Below, piece after piece: positions 8,438 to 18,428 of a stretch of DNA of 64,000 nucleotides (position 1 is its first letter; each line of letters begins with the position of its first letter). The DNA is taken from contig BBMT01000014.1 of the NCBI GenBank assembly GCA_000755425.1, positions 1 to 64,000 on the forward strand. Direction: 5' to 3'. A program made the position numbers and the translations under genes. This stretch comes from Vibrio maritimus. Its GTDB lineage: Bacteria; Pseudomonadota; Gammaproteobacteria; Enterobacterales; Vibrionaceae. The notes below the pieces were generated by a model. It ran no database searches. It was not told the origin of the DNA and was given only the letters and a program-made list of their open reading frames with translations.

Positions 8438-10454
8438 ATGAAGCTAAATCCGCAGCAAGATATGGCGGTTAAATACGTCTCTGGTCCATGTCTGGTTCTT
8501 GCCGGCGCAGGGTCGGGTAAAACCCGCGTTATTACTAATAAGATAGCCTACCTCGTGCAAAACTGCGGGTATAAGGCAAGAAATATCGCTGCGGTGACGT
8601 TTACTAATAAAGCTGCGCGTGAAATGAAAGAGCGTGTAGGGCAGACATTAGGTAAAAATGAATCTAAAGGTTTGATGGTGTCGACTTTTCACACTATGGG
8701 ACTGAATATCATTCGCCGCGAGTACAAAGCGCTCGGTTTGAAAGCAGGTTTCTCTCTGTTTGATGACCAAGACCAAATGGCGTTACTCAAAGAGCTGACA
8801 GAAAAGCAGCTTGACGGTGATAAAGATTTGTTGCGCTCACTACTGAGTTCAATCTCGAACTGGAAAAACGACATGCTCACCCCTGAGCAGGTCAAAGGTA
8901 GTGCGCGATCCGAGCAAGAACAGTTATTTGCGTATTGCTTCGAGATGTACCAAATCCAGATGAAAGCGTACAACGCGCTCGATTTTGATGATCTGATTGC
9001 GTTACCGGTGATTTTGCTTAAAACCAATCAAGAAGTGCGCGAACGCTGGCAAAAACGCATTCAGTATTTGCTGGTGGATGAATACCAAGATACCAATACC
9101 AGTCAGTATGAGCTGGTTAAGTTGCTTGTTGGTGAGCGAGCACGTTTTACCGTGGTAGGCGATGACGACCAGTCTATCTATTCATGGCGTGGCGCTAAGC
9201 CTCAAAACTTGGTGCTGCTTAACAAAGACTTCCCAAACCTTAAAGCAGTGATGCTAGAGCAGAACTATCGTTCGACGAGTCGAATTCTGCGTGCGGCGAA
9301 TATCTTGATTGCCAACAACCCACACGTATTTGAGAAGTCACTGTTCTCAGAGATTCCTGATGGTGAAAAGCTAAAGGTACTTAAAGCCAAGAATGAAGAG
9401 CATGAGGCAGAGCGCGTTACGGGTGAGCTCATTGCGCACCGCTTTGTGAATCGCACCGAGTATCGTGATTATGCCGTCTTATATAGAGGCAACCATCAAT
9501 CACGTTTGATTGAAAAGGCGCTGATGCAAAACCGAGTACCTTATAAGATCTCTGGCGGCACCTCGTTTTTTGCTCGTGCAGAAATCAAAGACATCATGGC
9601 CTACCTGCGTGTGTTGGTGAATCCGGACGATGACAATGCATTCTTGCGTATCGTTAATACGCCGCGTCGAGAAATTGGACCGGCGACATTGGAGAAGCTG
9701 GGTAGCTACGCCAATATGCGTGGCAAGAGTCTGTTCGAGGCCAGTTTTGAATTGGGCTAGAACAGCACTTAACTGGTCGGGGACTTGAGAACCTGCGTCG
9801 CTTTACCCAATGGATCGTGACCATTGGCGACAATGCCGAGCGTGGAAACACAGTAGAAGCTGTTCGTGCCCTAGTTCGTGATATCAATTACGAAGACTGG
9901 CTCTACGAGACTTCATCTAGCGCAAAAGCAGCAGAAATGCGCATGAAAAACGTGTCTGATCTCTATTCCTGGATTGTCGCAGACCTAGAAGGCGACAATT
10001 ACGATAAAGAAGAGAAGACACTCAAAGAGGTGGTTCAGCGCCTGACTTTGCGTGACATGATGGAGCGCGGTGAAGAAGAAGATGACAGCGACGCCGTTCA
10101 GCTTATGACGCTCCATGCCTCAAAAGGTCTGGAGTTCCCTTATGTCTATTTGATTGGCTCGGAAGAGGGGATTTTGCCGCATCAAACCAGTATTGATGAG
10201 ACAACGTCGAGGAAGAGCGCCGTCTGATGTACGTAGGTATCACTCGGGCACAAAAAGAGCTGACATTTACCATCTGTAAAGAGCGTCGTCAGTTTGGTGA
10301 GCTCATTAAGCCAGAGCATAGTCGCTTCCTAGACGAACTCCCATTTGATGATGTCGACTGGGAGCAATCCAAAAAGCCAGTCTCTGCAGAAGAGCGGATG
10401 CAAAAAGGCCAAGCGCATATTGCTAATATTCGTGCGATGTTCAATAAGAAGTAA
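8438..10454 (+). CDS. rep: ATP-dependent DNA helicase Rep (frame interrupted twice)
   Basis: Rep is a 3'-5' superfamily 1A helicase that helps replication forks pass bound proteins. The repaired protein is 672 residues. It has the Walker A LAGAGSGKT, motif Ia TFTNKAAREMKER, DEYQDTN (motif II), GDDDQSIYSWRGA (motif III), LMTLHASKGLEFPYV (motif V) and YVGITRAQKEL (motif VI). The ATG at 8438 gives MKLNPQQDMAV, matching E. coli Rep; an in-frame GTG lies 12 bases upstream. Breaks near 9757 and 10202 each need one extra base, giving ELGLEQHL and SIDEDNVEEERRL. Core replication genes are rarely decayed, so these look like sequence errors. Confidence 0.93.
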
Positions 10455-10463
10455 CCACCATTT

Positions 10464-10520
10464 GCACTGTATATAAAGAAGGGGCTCACTAGTTAGTGAG
10501 CCCTTCTTTATATACAGTGC
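10464..10520. terminator. Long bidirectional hairpin between rep and the cytochrome gene
   Basis: GCACTGTATATAAAGAAGG with GGCTCACT, an AGTT loop and the matching right arm form an almost perfect stem of about 26 pairs. It sits between convergent rep and cytochrome c5 genes, so it probably ends both. Confidence 0.8.
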
Positions 10521-10529
10521 TTTTTGGGA

Positions 10530-10943
10530 TTATAGACCCGCAATCATGTGCTCGATAGCATCGATGATTTCTTGATCCGAACAATCCATACAAGAGCCTT
10601 TTGCTGGCATTGCGTTAAAGCCGTTGATCGCGTGATCCGCTAACACGTCTTTGCCTTGCGCAATACGCGGAGCCCAATCACCCGCATCACCCGTTTTCGG
10701 TGCACCACTCACACCAATTGAGTGACAAGCAGTACAGAAGGTGTTGTAAACAGTAGCACCATCGCGTGGACCAGTCGGCTCTGCAGCAACTGGCTCGCTG
10801 CCGGCTAAGTAAACACCACCAACAGGTTTAATACGCTCTGCGATAGCGTCATATTCTTCTTGGCTCACATCCGCTGCAAAAGAGGCAGTAGAAAAAGTTA
10901 GTGCAGCGACCAACACAGTTAAGATTCGACGAGACATATCCAT
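10530..10943 (-). CDS. Periplasmic cytochrome c5-type electron carrier
   Basis: A small class I c-type cytochrome of the c5 group. An N-terminal signal peptide (MDMSRRILTVLVAALTFSTA, cleaved near SFAAD) exports it. A single haem-binding CTACH precedes the distal AMPAKGSCMDCSD segment, which supplies the Met ligand and the second Cys pair typical of c5. The mature part is about 115 residues with an EYDAIAERIKPVG spacer. I start at the ATG at 10943; a longer frame reaches 10994 without a clear ribosome site. It is convergent with rep and monocistronic. Confidence 0.87.
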   Translation of the reverse strand: MDMSRRILTVLVAALTFSTASFAADVSQEEYDAIAERIKPVGGVYLAGSEPVAAEPTGPRDGATVYNTFCTACHSIGVSGAPKTGDAGDWAPRIAQGKDVLADHAINGFNAMPAKGSCMDCSDQEIIDAIEHMIAGL

Positions 10944-11190
10944 TAAACTCACTTTACTATCCAACAAGGTAGCAAGTCGGTGCTTGCTATTCATTTATAC
11001 GATTTTATTCTGCTTGCTGATCTAACGGCTGTTAAATCAATGTAAACATTGGGTGATTATATCCTGTTAACTTGTTGCAATAAACCACAAGTTTTCAGCT
11101 TCACGGGGTGAATCACATCGTCAAGCTACTATTTTCTGTACCAAAGTGCTGAAAAAGACAACAAACGAGAAAAAAAGTTGAAAAAAGTAC

Positions 11191-11219
11191 TTTACGACAT
11201 AGTGTGATATCCGTATTAT
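11191..11219 (+). promoter_or_regulatory. Probable promoter of the tRNA operon
   Basis: TTTACG (11191-11196) and TATTAT (11214-11219) are separated by 17 bases. A GC-rich stretch follows (CCATCCGCCG), as in stringently controlled stable-RNA promoters. The first tRNA starts 21 bases later. Confidence 0.55.
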
Positions 11220-11240
11220 TCCCATCCGCCGATAGGGCAT

Positions 11241-11317
<77 letters not shown>

Positions 11318-11345
11318 TCCGGATATAATATTGGCAAAACATAAT

Positions 11346-11421
11346 GGTGGCTATAGCTCAGTTGGTAGAGCCTGGATTGTGATTCCGGTGGTCGCGAGTT
11401 CGAATCTCGTTAGCCACCCCA
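11346..11421 (+). tRNA. hisR: tRNA-His (GTG anticodon), first copy
   Basis: The acceptor GGTGGCTA/TAGCCACC includes the extra 5' G typical of tRNA-His, and the anticodon loop TTGTGAT carries GTG. The 76-base gene has one C fewer than E. coli hisR at the D-stem/anticodon-stem junction (GAGCCTGG rather than GAGCCCTGG). The second copy at 11610 shares this. Confidence 0.95.
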
Positions 11422-11489
11422 TTATTTCGGTGACTTTTGTCTCCAGTTTTGATTTAATCGAAACGAAATCGTTCTGAAAAGAACATCGT

Positions 11490-11566
<77 letters not shown>

Positions 11567-11609
11567 CTATTTCAGTTACTGTTGATGACGGTAACAAAAC
11601 AAAATTTGT

Positions 11610-11685
11610 GGTGGCTATAGCTCAGTTGGTAGAGCCTGGATTGTGATTCCGGTGGTCGCGAGTTCGAATCTCGTTAGCCACCCCA
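11610..11685 (+). tRNA. tRNA-His (GTG anticodon), second copy
   Basis: Identical to the tRNA-His at 11346, including the missing junction C. The His-Pro pair has been tandemly duplicated in this operon. Confidence 0.95.
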
Positions 11686-11750
11686 TTAATTTTGGTAGCC
11701 TTTCAAATTAAAGTGCTCCCCTTTACGTTGTAAAGCGTAATAAAAATTGT

Positions 11751-11827
<77 letters not shown>

Positions 11828-11835
11828 CCATTCGA

Positions 11836-11863
11836 AAGCCTCGTCGGAAGACGAGGCTTTTTT
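11836..11863 (+). terminator. Terminator of the tRNA operon
   Basis: AAGCCTCGTC-GGAA-GACGAGGCTT followed by a T run, nine bases after the tRNA-Pro CCA end. Confidence 0.88.
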
Positions 11864-11901
11864 CGTATGTGGTTTTGCAAGTTTGAGGAAAACCCATACG
11901 A

Positions 11902-11981
11902 GTCGGGGGCTGGAAGGCCAGTCCCATGGAAGCCCAGTCGTCGAGTGTCGAACCAATCGAATCCCTCTTTACCGACCACCA
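11902..11981 (+). repeat. tRNA-Pro tail repeat, unit 2
   Basis: GTCGGGGGCTGGAAGGCCAG leads into GTGTCGAACCAATCGAATCC and ends with the tRNA-Pro acceptor strand and CCA (CTTTACCGACCA, one mismatch). The CCA end at 11978 lies 151 bases after that of the intact tRNA-Pro, and a terminator follows. The 5' half of the tRNA is absent. Confidence 0.85.
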
Positions 11982-11984
11982 TTC

Positions 11985-12013
11985 AAGGCCTTGTCGAAAG
12001 ACATGGCCTTTTT
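11985..12013 (+). terminator. Terminator of tail-repeat unit 2
   Basis: AAGGCCTTGTC-GAAA-GACATGGCCTT plus T run. It is a diverged copy of the operon terminator with one A-C mismatch in the stem. Confidence 0.75.
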
Positions 12014-12051
12014 CGTATATAGTTTTTGTGGTTTTAGGGAAAGCCCATGCG

Positions 12052-12133
12052 GGTCGTGGGCTGGAAGGGCCAGTCCCATGGAAGCCCAGTCGTCAAGTGT
12101 CGAACCAATCGAACCCCTATTCACCGACCACCA
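12052..12133 (+). repeat. tRNA-Pro tail repeat, unit 3
   Basis: It shares the GGCTGGAAGG...CCAGTCCCATGGAAGCC body and the GTGTCGAACCAATCGAA core with unit 2. It ends in ATTCACCGACCA at 12130, 152 bases after unit 2, so the period is constant. Confidence 0.85.
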
Positions 12134-12138
12134 TTCGA

Positions 12139-12165
12139 AAGCCTCGTCGAAAGACGAGGCTTTTT
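12139..12165 (+). terminator. Terminator of tail-repeat unit 3
   Basis: AAGCCTCGTC-GAAA-GACGAGGCTT plus T run, restoring the operon terminator stem almost exactly. Confidence 0.85.
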
Positions 12166-12921
12166 CGTTTTCGATGGTTGGAAAAACCTGAACTGGCGTA
12201 TGTGAGATAACTTTGGAGAGCCAATGAGTTCGTGTTCATGCCTTTTGCAGGCTTGGTTTCATATGGTTACTTTACTTAAAAGCGCGAATACTCGCTTTTC
12301 TTGGTACTTTTTCTTTCTATAAATAGCCTGATGTGTCTTTTGCATTAGGCTGAATAACATTTCTACGATTCTTGTGAGATAAGAATGGTGCTTCACTCTG
12401 CATTTACTGTAAATGCTAGAGTTTTGTTCACAATGATAGCACTGGCTATGTTGCAATTTAATGTAGGGGAAAATGTTGCTCACTTTCAAAATCTGAGCAT
12501 TTAGGCTAGGAAGTGTGATTAAGATCTAGACTTTAGTTCTGCAAATGACTTTGTTACAAAACTTATGTTTCCATAGTGTTAAAGTGATTATGGAATAACT
12601 ATTCGCAGTGGGTTAGTTATTAATATGGCTAATATCGTGATGTGTAGCGATTTATGATCGTTTTATAGTGGGTTTTATTGGTGCTACATCAAGTTTTTTA
12701 ATAGGTCTTACCATTGCTATATGTAGTTAATGTGCATAAATATTTATTTATACTGCTTTAGATTTGCTTGAAATCGAATTTTTATCCTATTTTTGTTGCT
12801 TTTCTGTGAAAGATTTGCCAAATTGATGCACTTGTAATTAGTCAGCAGAAAATGCTGTCTAAGAATGGATTCAATTTTTCAGACAGGGGCAGAAAACTGC
12901 CAAAGCAGTAGAGGTCTGGTA
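12166..12921. other. AT-rich intergenic region upstream of the peptide transporter operon
   Basis: About 755 bases without a convincing gene. A 76-codon frame on the minus strand at 12259-12489 has no ribosome site and no recognisable protein character. The part from about 12490 is notably AT-rich with many ATTTAT/TTTTTA tracts. It probably holds the promoter and binding sites for the transporter operon, but I cannot define a specific site. Confidence 0.6.
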
Positions 12922-14640
12922 ATGTCATTATTAGAAGTTAAAGATCTTCGTATCGAATACCCATCTCGCCATGGGGTACATGCCGCGGTTAAAAATTTGT
13001 CGTTCAATATTGAGCGCGGCGAAATTGTTGGTGTTGTGGGTGAGTCTGGTGCAGGTAAATCGACCGTAGGTAATGCGGTGATTGATTTGCTTTCACCTCC
13101 GGGAACGATCGCTGGTGGCGAAGTGTTCTTGGATGGAGAGAAAATCTCTGGTTTATCTCCTGAACAGATGCGAAAAGTTCGTGGCTCAAAAATCGGGTTT
13201 ATTTTCCAAGACCCAATGACCTCACTTAATCCACTTTTCACGGTTGAGCAACAATTAAAAGAGACCATCCACGCCAATATGAAGGTGACGGATGCGCAGG
13301 CCTATGAGCGCTCGCTCAACCTAATGAAGCAAGTGGGTATCCCACAACCAGAAAACCGCCTTAAACAATACCCTCACCAGTTCTCTGGTGGTATGCGTCA
13401 GCGTGTGGTTATCGCTATCGCGCTAGCGGGTGAACCTGACCTAATCATTGCTGATGAGCCAACCACGGCACTGGATGTATCAATTCAAGATCAAATCCTA
13501 GGTTTGATTCGCGACCTGTGCATCAAGAACAACGTGGGTTGTATGCTAGTAACGCATGATATGGGTGTGGTTTCCAACGTAACTGACCGTGTAGCGGTAA
13601 TGTATCGTGGTGACCTGGTGGAGTTTGGCGCAACTAAGAAAGTACTGGGCGACCCTGACCACCCATACACACGCAGCCTGATCTCTGCGGTTCCTCGCTC
13701 AGATATGAAGCTGGATCGCTTCCCGCTGGTTAGCTACATCGAAGAAGCTCACGAAATGGAGCCGCTTGATGTGAAAAACCACTGGCTAGGTCAAAGCCAA
13801 GATCACCGTGACTACACGGGTCCACTCCTTAACGTAGAGAACGTCAACCTACGCTTTGTGACCAAAGATTCTTTGTTCGAAAGTCGTCGTGAGTACGTTC
13901 AGGCGTCGAACAACGTGAGCTTTGAAGTTCATGAAGGTGAGACATTTGGCCTAGTGGGTGAGTCGGGTTCAGGTAAATCTACTATCGCTCGTGTTATCGC
14001 CGGTCTGTACGCACCGAACTCAGGTAAGGTGACGTTTGAGGGTATCGACTTAACCTCGCTTAAGTCGGAGAAAGAGCGTCGTCCGATGCGTCGTCAGATG
14101 CAGATGGTGTTCCAAAACCCATACACCTCAATGAACCCGCGCATGAAGATCTACGACATCATCGCTGAGCCAATTCGTTTCCACAAACTGACCGCTAACG
14201 AGTCAGAGACCAAACAGATTGTTGAAGATCTGCTTGAGCACGTGGGTCTTGGCAAGATGGCCGGTGTGAAGTATCCACACGAGTTCTCTGGTGGTCAGCG
14301 TCAGCGTATCTCTATCGCTCGCGCATTGGCAACACGTCCGCGTCTATTGATCTGTGACGAGCCGACATCAGCGCTTGATGTATCAGTTCAGGCGCAGATT
14401 TTGAACCTACTTAAAGACCTTCAGCAAGAGCTGAACCTCACCATGCTGTTCATCAGTCACGATTTGCCGGTTATCCGTCAGATGTGTGATCGAGTGGGTG
14501 TAATGCAAATGGGTACGCTACTGGAAGTGGCGCCTACTGAGCAATTGTTTACCGACCCACAACACGAATACAGCAAGCAACTGATTTCCTTGATGCCTGA
14601 GTTTACAGGCTTAAGAGAAGACGTAGTAAAAACGGCGTAA
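12922..14640 (+). CDS. Peptide ABC transporter, fused twin ATPase subunit (DppD-DppF / YejF type)
   Basis: This cytoplasmic subunit powers import of di- or oligopeptides. It is 572 residues with two complete ABC domains in one chain. Domain 1 has Walker A GESGAGKST, signature QFSGGMRQR and Walker B LIIADEPTTALD. Domain 2 has GESGSGKST, EFSGGQRQR and LLICDEPTSALD. A linker near residue 270 includes the peptide-transporter HPYTRSLISAVP motif. I start at the ATG at 12922 (MSLLEVKDLRIEYPS), preceded by GAGG; an upstream in-frame start at 12865 lacks family similarity. It opens an operon with the binding protein and two permeases. Fusion of DppD- and DppF-like subunits is less common than separate genes. 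Confidence 0.92.
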   Translation: MSLLEVKDLRIEYPSRHGVHAAVKNLSFNIERGEIVGVVGESGAGKSTVGNAVIDLLSPPGTIAGGEVFLDGEKISGLSPEQMRKVRGSKIGFIFQDPMTSLNPLFTVEQQLKETIHANMKVTDAQAYERSLNLMKQVGIPQPENRLKQYPHQFSGGMRQRVVIAIALAGEPDLIIADEPTTALDVSIQDQILGLIRDLCIKNNVGCMLVTHDMGVVSNVTDRVAVMYRGDLVEFGATKKVLGDPDHPYTRSLISAVPRSDMKLDRFPLVSYIEEAHEMEPLDVKNHWLGQSQDHRDYTGPLLNVENVNLRFVTKDSLFESRREYVQASNNVSFEVHEGETFGLVGESGSGKSTIARVIAGLYAPNSGKVTFEGIDLTSLKSEKERRPMRRQMQMVFQNPYTSMNPRMKIYDIIAEPIRFHKLTANESETKQIVEDLLEHVGLGKMAGVKYPHEFSGGQRQRISIARALATRPRLLICDEPTSALDVSVQAQILNLLKDLQQELNLTMLFISHDLPVIRQMCDRVGVMQMGTLLEVAPTEQLFTDPQHEYSKQLISLMPEFTGLREDVVKTA

Positions 14641-14724
14641 GCAAATAAGTTCCTAATGGAAATATAAGCAGAAGCAAACACAACAAAAAGGGATCCGGAT
14701 CCCCGCATGAAGGAGTTATGCACA

Positions 14725-16277
14725 ATGAAAACCATGAAAAGTAAATTAGCAGTGGCTTTGATGGCAGCTGGCCTAAGCTTTAGCGCTGCAGCAGCAAACA
14801 TCACCGTAGCATACGACGCTGACCCAGTAACGCTTGATCCACAAGAGCAGCTATCTGGCGGTGTGATGCAGCTTTCACACATGGTATTTGACCCACTAGT
14901 ACGTTTTAACCAAGACATGGAATTTGAGCCTCGTTTGGCTGAGTCTTGGGAGCGTGTCGACAACGAAACTATGCGTTTCAACCTACGTAAAGGCGTTAAG
15001 TTCCACTCTGGTAATGAGCTAACGGCTGACGACGTAGTATGGACATTTGCGCGTCTTAAGAAGTCTGCTGACTTTAAAGGTATCTTTGCGCCGCTAGTAT
15101 CACTGACAAAAGTTGACGACTACACCATCGAAATCAAGACTGACGGTACTTACCCGCTAGTTGAGAACGTGGCAACGTACATCTTCCCAATGGACAGCAA
15201 GTTCTACTCAGGTACAACAGAAGACGGTAAAGACAAAGGCGAAATCGTTAAGCACGGTAACTCTTTTGCTTCTACTAACGTTTCTGGTACTGGCCCATTC
15301 ACGGTTAAATCACGTGAGCAAGGCATCAAGGTTGAGTTTGAGCGTAACCCTAACTACTGGGACACCGCTTCAAAAGGTAACGTTGATAACCTAACACTTG
15401 TACCAATCAAAGAAGCAGCAACACGTGTAGCAGCACTTCTTTCTGGCGACGTAGACATGATCGCTCCAGTAGCACCAAATGACTACAAGCGTGTGGATAG
15501 CGCGAGCAACATCAACCTATACACTATGCCTGGTACGCGTGTAATCACGTTCCAAATGAACCAAAACAGCAACGAAGCGCTGAAAGACGTTCGCGTTCGT
15601 CAAGCTATCGTTCACGCTATCAACAACGAAGGTATTGCTAAGAAGATCATGAAAGGTGCTGCGACACCTGCTGGTCAGCAAAGCCCAGTTGGTTACGCGG
15701 GTTACAACGAAGAGCTAACGCCACGCTACGACCTGAAGAAAGCGAAAGAGCTAATGAAGGAAGCGGGTTACGAGAACGGCTTTACGCTATCTATGATGGC
15801 GCCAAACAACCGTTACGTGAATGACGACAAGATTGCTCAAGCGGCAGCAGCAATGCTGTCTAAGATCGGCATCAAGGTTGATCTGAAGACAATGCCTAAA
15901 GCGCAATACTGGCCAGAGTTTGATAAGTGTGCAGCAGACATGATGATGATCGGCTGGCACCCAGATACAGAAGATTCAGCGAACTTCACAGAGTTCCTAA
16001 CAATGACTCGTGATGAAACAACGGGTCGCGGTCAGTACAACTGTGGTCACTACTCTAACCCAGAAGTGGACAAGATCGTTTCTGCATCTAACTCTGAGAC
16101 AGACTAGCGAAGCGTAGCGCGATGCTTAAGCAAGTAGAAGCAACGCTATACGATGAAGCGGCGTTTGTTCCTCTACACTGGCAAGATCCATCATGGGCAG
16201 CGAAGTCTAACGTTGAGATTGGCCCAATCATCAACGGCATGAACTTCCCATACTTTGGTGACCTAGTCGTTAAGTAA
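14725..16277 (+). CDS. Peptide ABC transporter, periplasmic substrate-binding protein (frameshift near the 3' end)
   Basis: A family 5 solute-binding protein that captures peptides in the periplasm. The signal peptide MKTMKSKLAVALMAAG...AAA is cleaved before NITVAYDADPVTLDP. The SBP_bac_5 hallmarks follow: MVFDPLVRFNQ, LRKGVKFHSGNELTADDV and GTGPFTVKS. AAGGAG lies ten bases before the ATG at 14725. The frame stops at 16107 after SNSETD. One added base restores AKRSAMLKQVEATLYDEA and a natural end (NFPYFGDLVVK) at 16277, giving 517 residues. It is the second gene of the transporter operon. Exact peptide preference is unknown. Confidence 0.9.
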
Positions 16278-16311
16278 GCGGCACTCTCTCGCTGAGTAAG
16301 CGACAGATAAT

Positions 16312-16349
16312 CGCGCTCTGCTTTGTTCAGCGAGCAGAGCGCGTTTTTT
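16312..16349 (+). terminator. Terminator-like hairpin inside the transporter operon
   Basis: CGCGCTCTGCT, a loop of nine bases and AGCAGAGCGCG are followed by six T residues. It lies between the binding-protein gene and the first permease. This is where partial termination gives excess binding protein in many ABC operons. Confidence 0.8.
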
Positions 16350-16395
16350 AAGGCTGAACGAATTTTTAATGTAATGGATACATAAGGGGCAAGGA

Positions 16396-17373
16396 ATGTT
16401 TTCGTTTCTGGTCAAGCGCCTGTTTCAGGCACTGATAGTGATGTTTGTGATCAGTTTGGTGGCGTTTGCCATTCAGGATAACCTGGGCGACCCGTTGCGT
16501 GAACTTGTAGGTCAGTCGGTTTCAGAAGCAGAGCGTCAAGCGATGCGCGATGAAATGGGCCTCAACGATCCCTTCATTACGAAATACGCGCGTTTTCTTG
16601 GTAACGCGGTACAAGGTGATTTAGGCAACTCATACTTCTTCAAGCGCCCTGCGGTTGAAGTGATTGCGAGCAAACTAGTGGCGACGCTAGAGCTGGTATT
16701 TGGTGCCACGTTAATCATAATCTGTTTATCTATCCCTCTTGGGGTTTACTCTGCAATTAACCCGAAGAGCTTCTTTACCAAAGTCGTGATGGCAGGCAGC
16801 AGCATCGGTATCTCGATCCCTGTTTTCCTAACGGCAATCATGTTGATGTACGTCTTTTCTATTGAACTGGGCTGGTTCCCGTCCTATGGACGAGGTGAAA
16901 CCGCAAACTGGTTTGGTTGGGACTCTGGCTTCTTAACGCTTGATGGTCTAGCACACTTGGTGCTGCCGTGTATCGCACTGGCTTCCATTATGTTGCCGCT
17001 GTTTATTCGTCTAGTGCGCGCAGAGATGCTAGAAGTGCTGAGCTCGGAATACATCAAGTTTGGTAAGGCGAAAGGTCTAGCTCTGCATAAGATCTACTAC
17101 CAACATGCGCTCAAAAACACCATGCTACCGGTATTGACGGTAGGTGGCGTACAAATCGGTACTATGGTGGCGTACACCATCCTTACCGAAACCGTATTCC
17201 AGTGGCCTGGTACAGGCTTCCTTTTCCTAGAGGCAATCAACCGCGTAGATACGCCGCTTATCACCGCGTACGTTATCTTTGTAGGTCTTATCTTCGTAGT
17301 GACTAACACCATCGTCGACCTGCTATACGGCTTGATTAACCCAACAGTAAACCTAACTGGTAAAGGAGCATAA
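16396..17373 (+). CDS. Peptide ABC transporter permease, DppB type
   Basis: One of the paired inner-membrane permeases. The 325-residue protein starts MFSFLVKRLFQALIVMFVIS, the usual first helix, then about five more helices. The cytoplasmic EAA loop (EYIKFGKAKGLALHKIYYQHALKN) contacts the ATPase. The ATG at 16396 follows AAGGGGCAAGGA. It is followed two bases later by the DppC-type gene, so translation is probably coupled. Confidence 0.92.
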   Translation: MFSFLVKRLFQALIVMFVISLVAFAIQDNLGDPLRELVGQSVSEAERQAMRDEMGLNDPFITKYARFLGNAVQGDLGNSYFFKRPAVEVIASKLVATLELVFGATLIIICLSIPLGVYSAINPKSFFTKVVMAGSSIGISIPVFLTAIMLMYVFSIELGWFPSYGRGETANWFGWDSGFLTLDGLAHLVLPCIALASIMLPLFIRLVRAEMLEVLSSEYIKFGKAKGLALHKIYYQHALKNTMLPVLTVGGVQIGTMVAYTILTETVFQWPGTGFLFLEAINRVDTPLITAYVIFVGLIFVVTNTIVDLLYGLINPTVNLTGKGA

Positions 17374-17375
17374 CC

Positions 17376-18317
17376 ATGACACAAGCAGTACAAGTCGTTC
17401 CTTCACGTTGGGAGCGTTTCAAACAATCGGATTTTCTGTATTACTTCAAGCGCGACAAGGTTGCGATGACGAGTTTCACTGTCTTTATGGTGATTCTAGT
17501 GATGTCGTTAGCTTCGCCGCTGATTGCACCGCACAACCCGTATGATCTCAGTACCATCGACATTATGGATGCCGAGTTGCCACCATCTTGGATGGAAGAC
17601 GGCGACGCAACTTTCCCGCTGGGTACCGATGAGCAAGGTCGTGATATTCTGTCGACGATTCTTTACGGCTCTCGTCTATCGCTGACGATTGGCTTTGCGG
17701 CAGTAGGTCTTCAGCTATTTCTAGGTACCGTTATTGGTTTGTCAGCGGGTTACTTTGGTGGCCGTGTTGATAGCTTCCTAATGCGCTTTGCGGATGTCCA
17801 GCTGTCGTTCTCAACCATGATGGTGGCGATCATTGTCTCGGCTATCTTTAAGGCGAGCTTTGGTAGCGAGTTCTTCAGTCAATATGCAGTACTGATGCTG
17901 GTGGTGATCATCGGTATTGCCGAGTGGCCACAGTACGCGCGTACCATTCGTGCTTCGGTACTGGCTGAGAAGAAGAAAGAGTATGTAGAAGCGGCACGTG
18001 TGATGGGCTTTAAAGCGCCACGCATCATGTTCCGTCACATTCTTCCTAACTGTTTGTCGCCAATCTTGGTTATCTCAACAGTACAGGTGGCGAACGCGAT
18101 CATGTCGGAGGCGGCGCTGTCGTTCCTAGGTCTTGGCCTACCGGTTGACCAACCGTCACTAGGTGCACTGATCAGTATCGGCTTTAAGTACATCTTCTCT
18201 GGCGCTTGGTGGATTACGGCGTTCCCAGGTCTAGTTCTGATCACTTTAGTACTAGTAATCAACCTATTAGGTGACTGGTTGCGTGATGTATTTAACCCGA
18301 AAATCTACAAAGGGTGA
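17376..18317 (+). CDS. Peptide ABC transporter permease, DppC type
   Basis: The second permease (313 residues). An N-terminal cytoplasmic stretch and helix precede the HPLGTDEQGRD-type signature (here FPLGTDEQGRDILSTILYGSR), diagnostic of DppC/OppC. The EAA loop YVEAARVMGFKAPRIMFRHILPN comes next, then the LSFLGLGLP segment. It starts two bases after the DppB-type stop and ends the operon before a terminator. Confidence 0.93.
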   Translation: MTQAVQVVPSRWERFKQSDFLYYFKRDKVAMTSFTVFMVILVMSLASPLIAPHNPYDLSTIDIMDAELPPSWMEDGDATFPLGTDEQGRDILSTILYGSRLSLTIGFAAVGLQLFLGTVIGLSAGYFGGRVDSFLMRFADVQLSFSTMMVAIIVSAIFKASFGSEFFSQYAVLMLVVIIGIAEWPQYARTIRASVLAEKKKEYVEAARVMGFKAPRIMFRHILPNCLSPILVISTVQVANAIMSEAALSFLGLGLPVDQPSLGALISIGFKYIFSGAWWITAFPGLVLITLVLVINLLGDWLRDVFNPKIYKG

Positions 18318-18357
18318 TCGAGAGAGATTGATTTTTAAACCCAATCCTCACTACACT

Positions 18358-18386
18358 AAGAGTCGCAAATGATTGCGGCTCTTTTT
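18358..18386 (+). terminator. Terminator of the peptide transporter operon
   Basis: AAGAGTCGCAA-ATGA-TTGCGGCTCTT followed by T residues, 40 bases after the last permease. Confidence 0.88.
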
Positions 18387-18428
18387 ATTTGTGTCGCAAA
18401 TTCCAGATGAAGTGTTCAGGGGATAGGT

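Noticed and set aside
12259..12489. A 76-codon minus-strand frame
   Set aside because: No ribosome site and no family character, lying in AT-poor-stop-free noise between the tRNA tails and the transporter operon.
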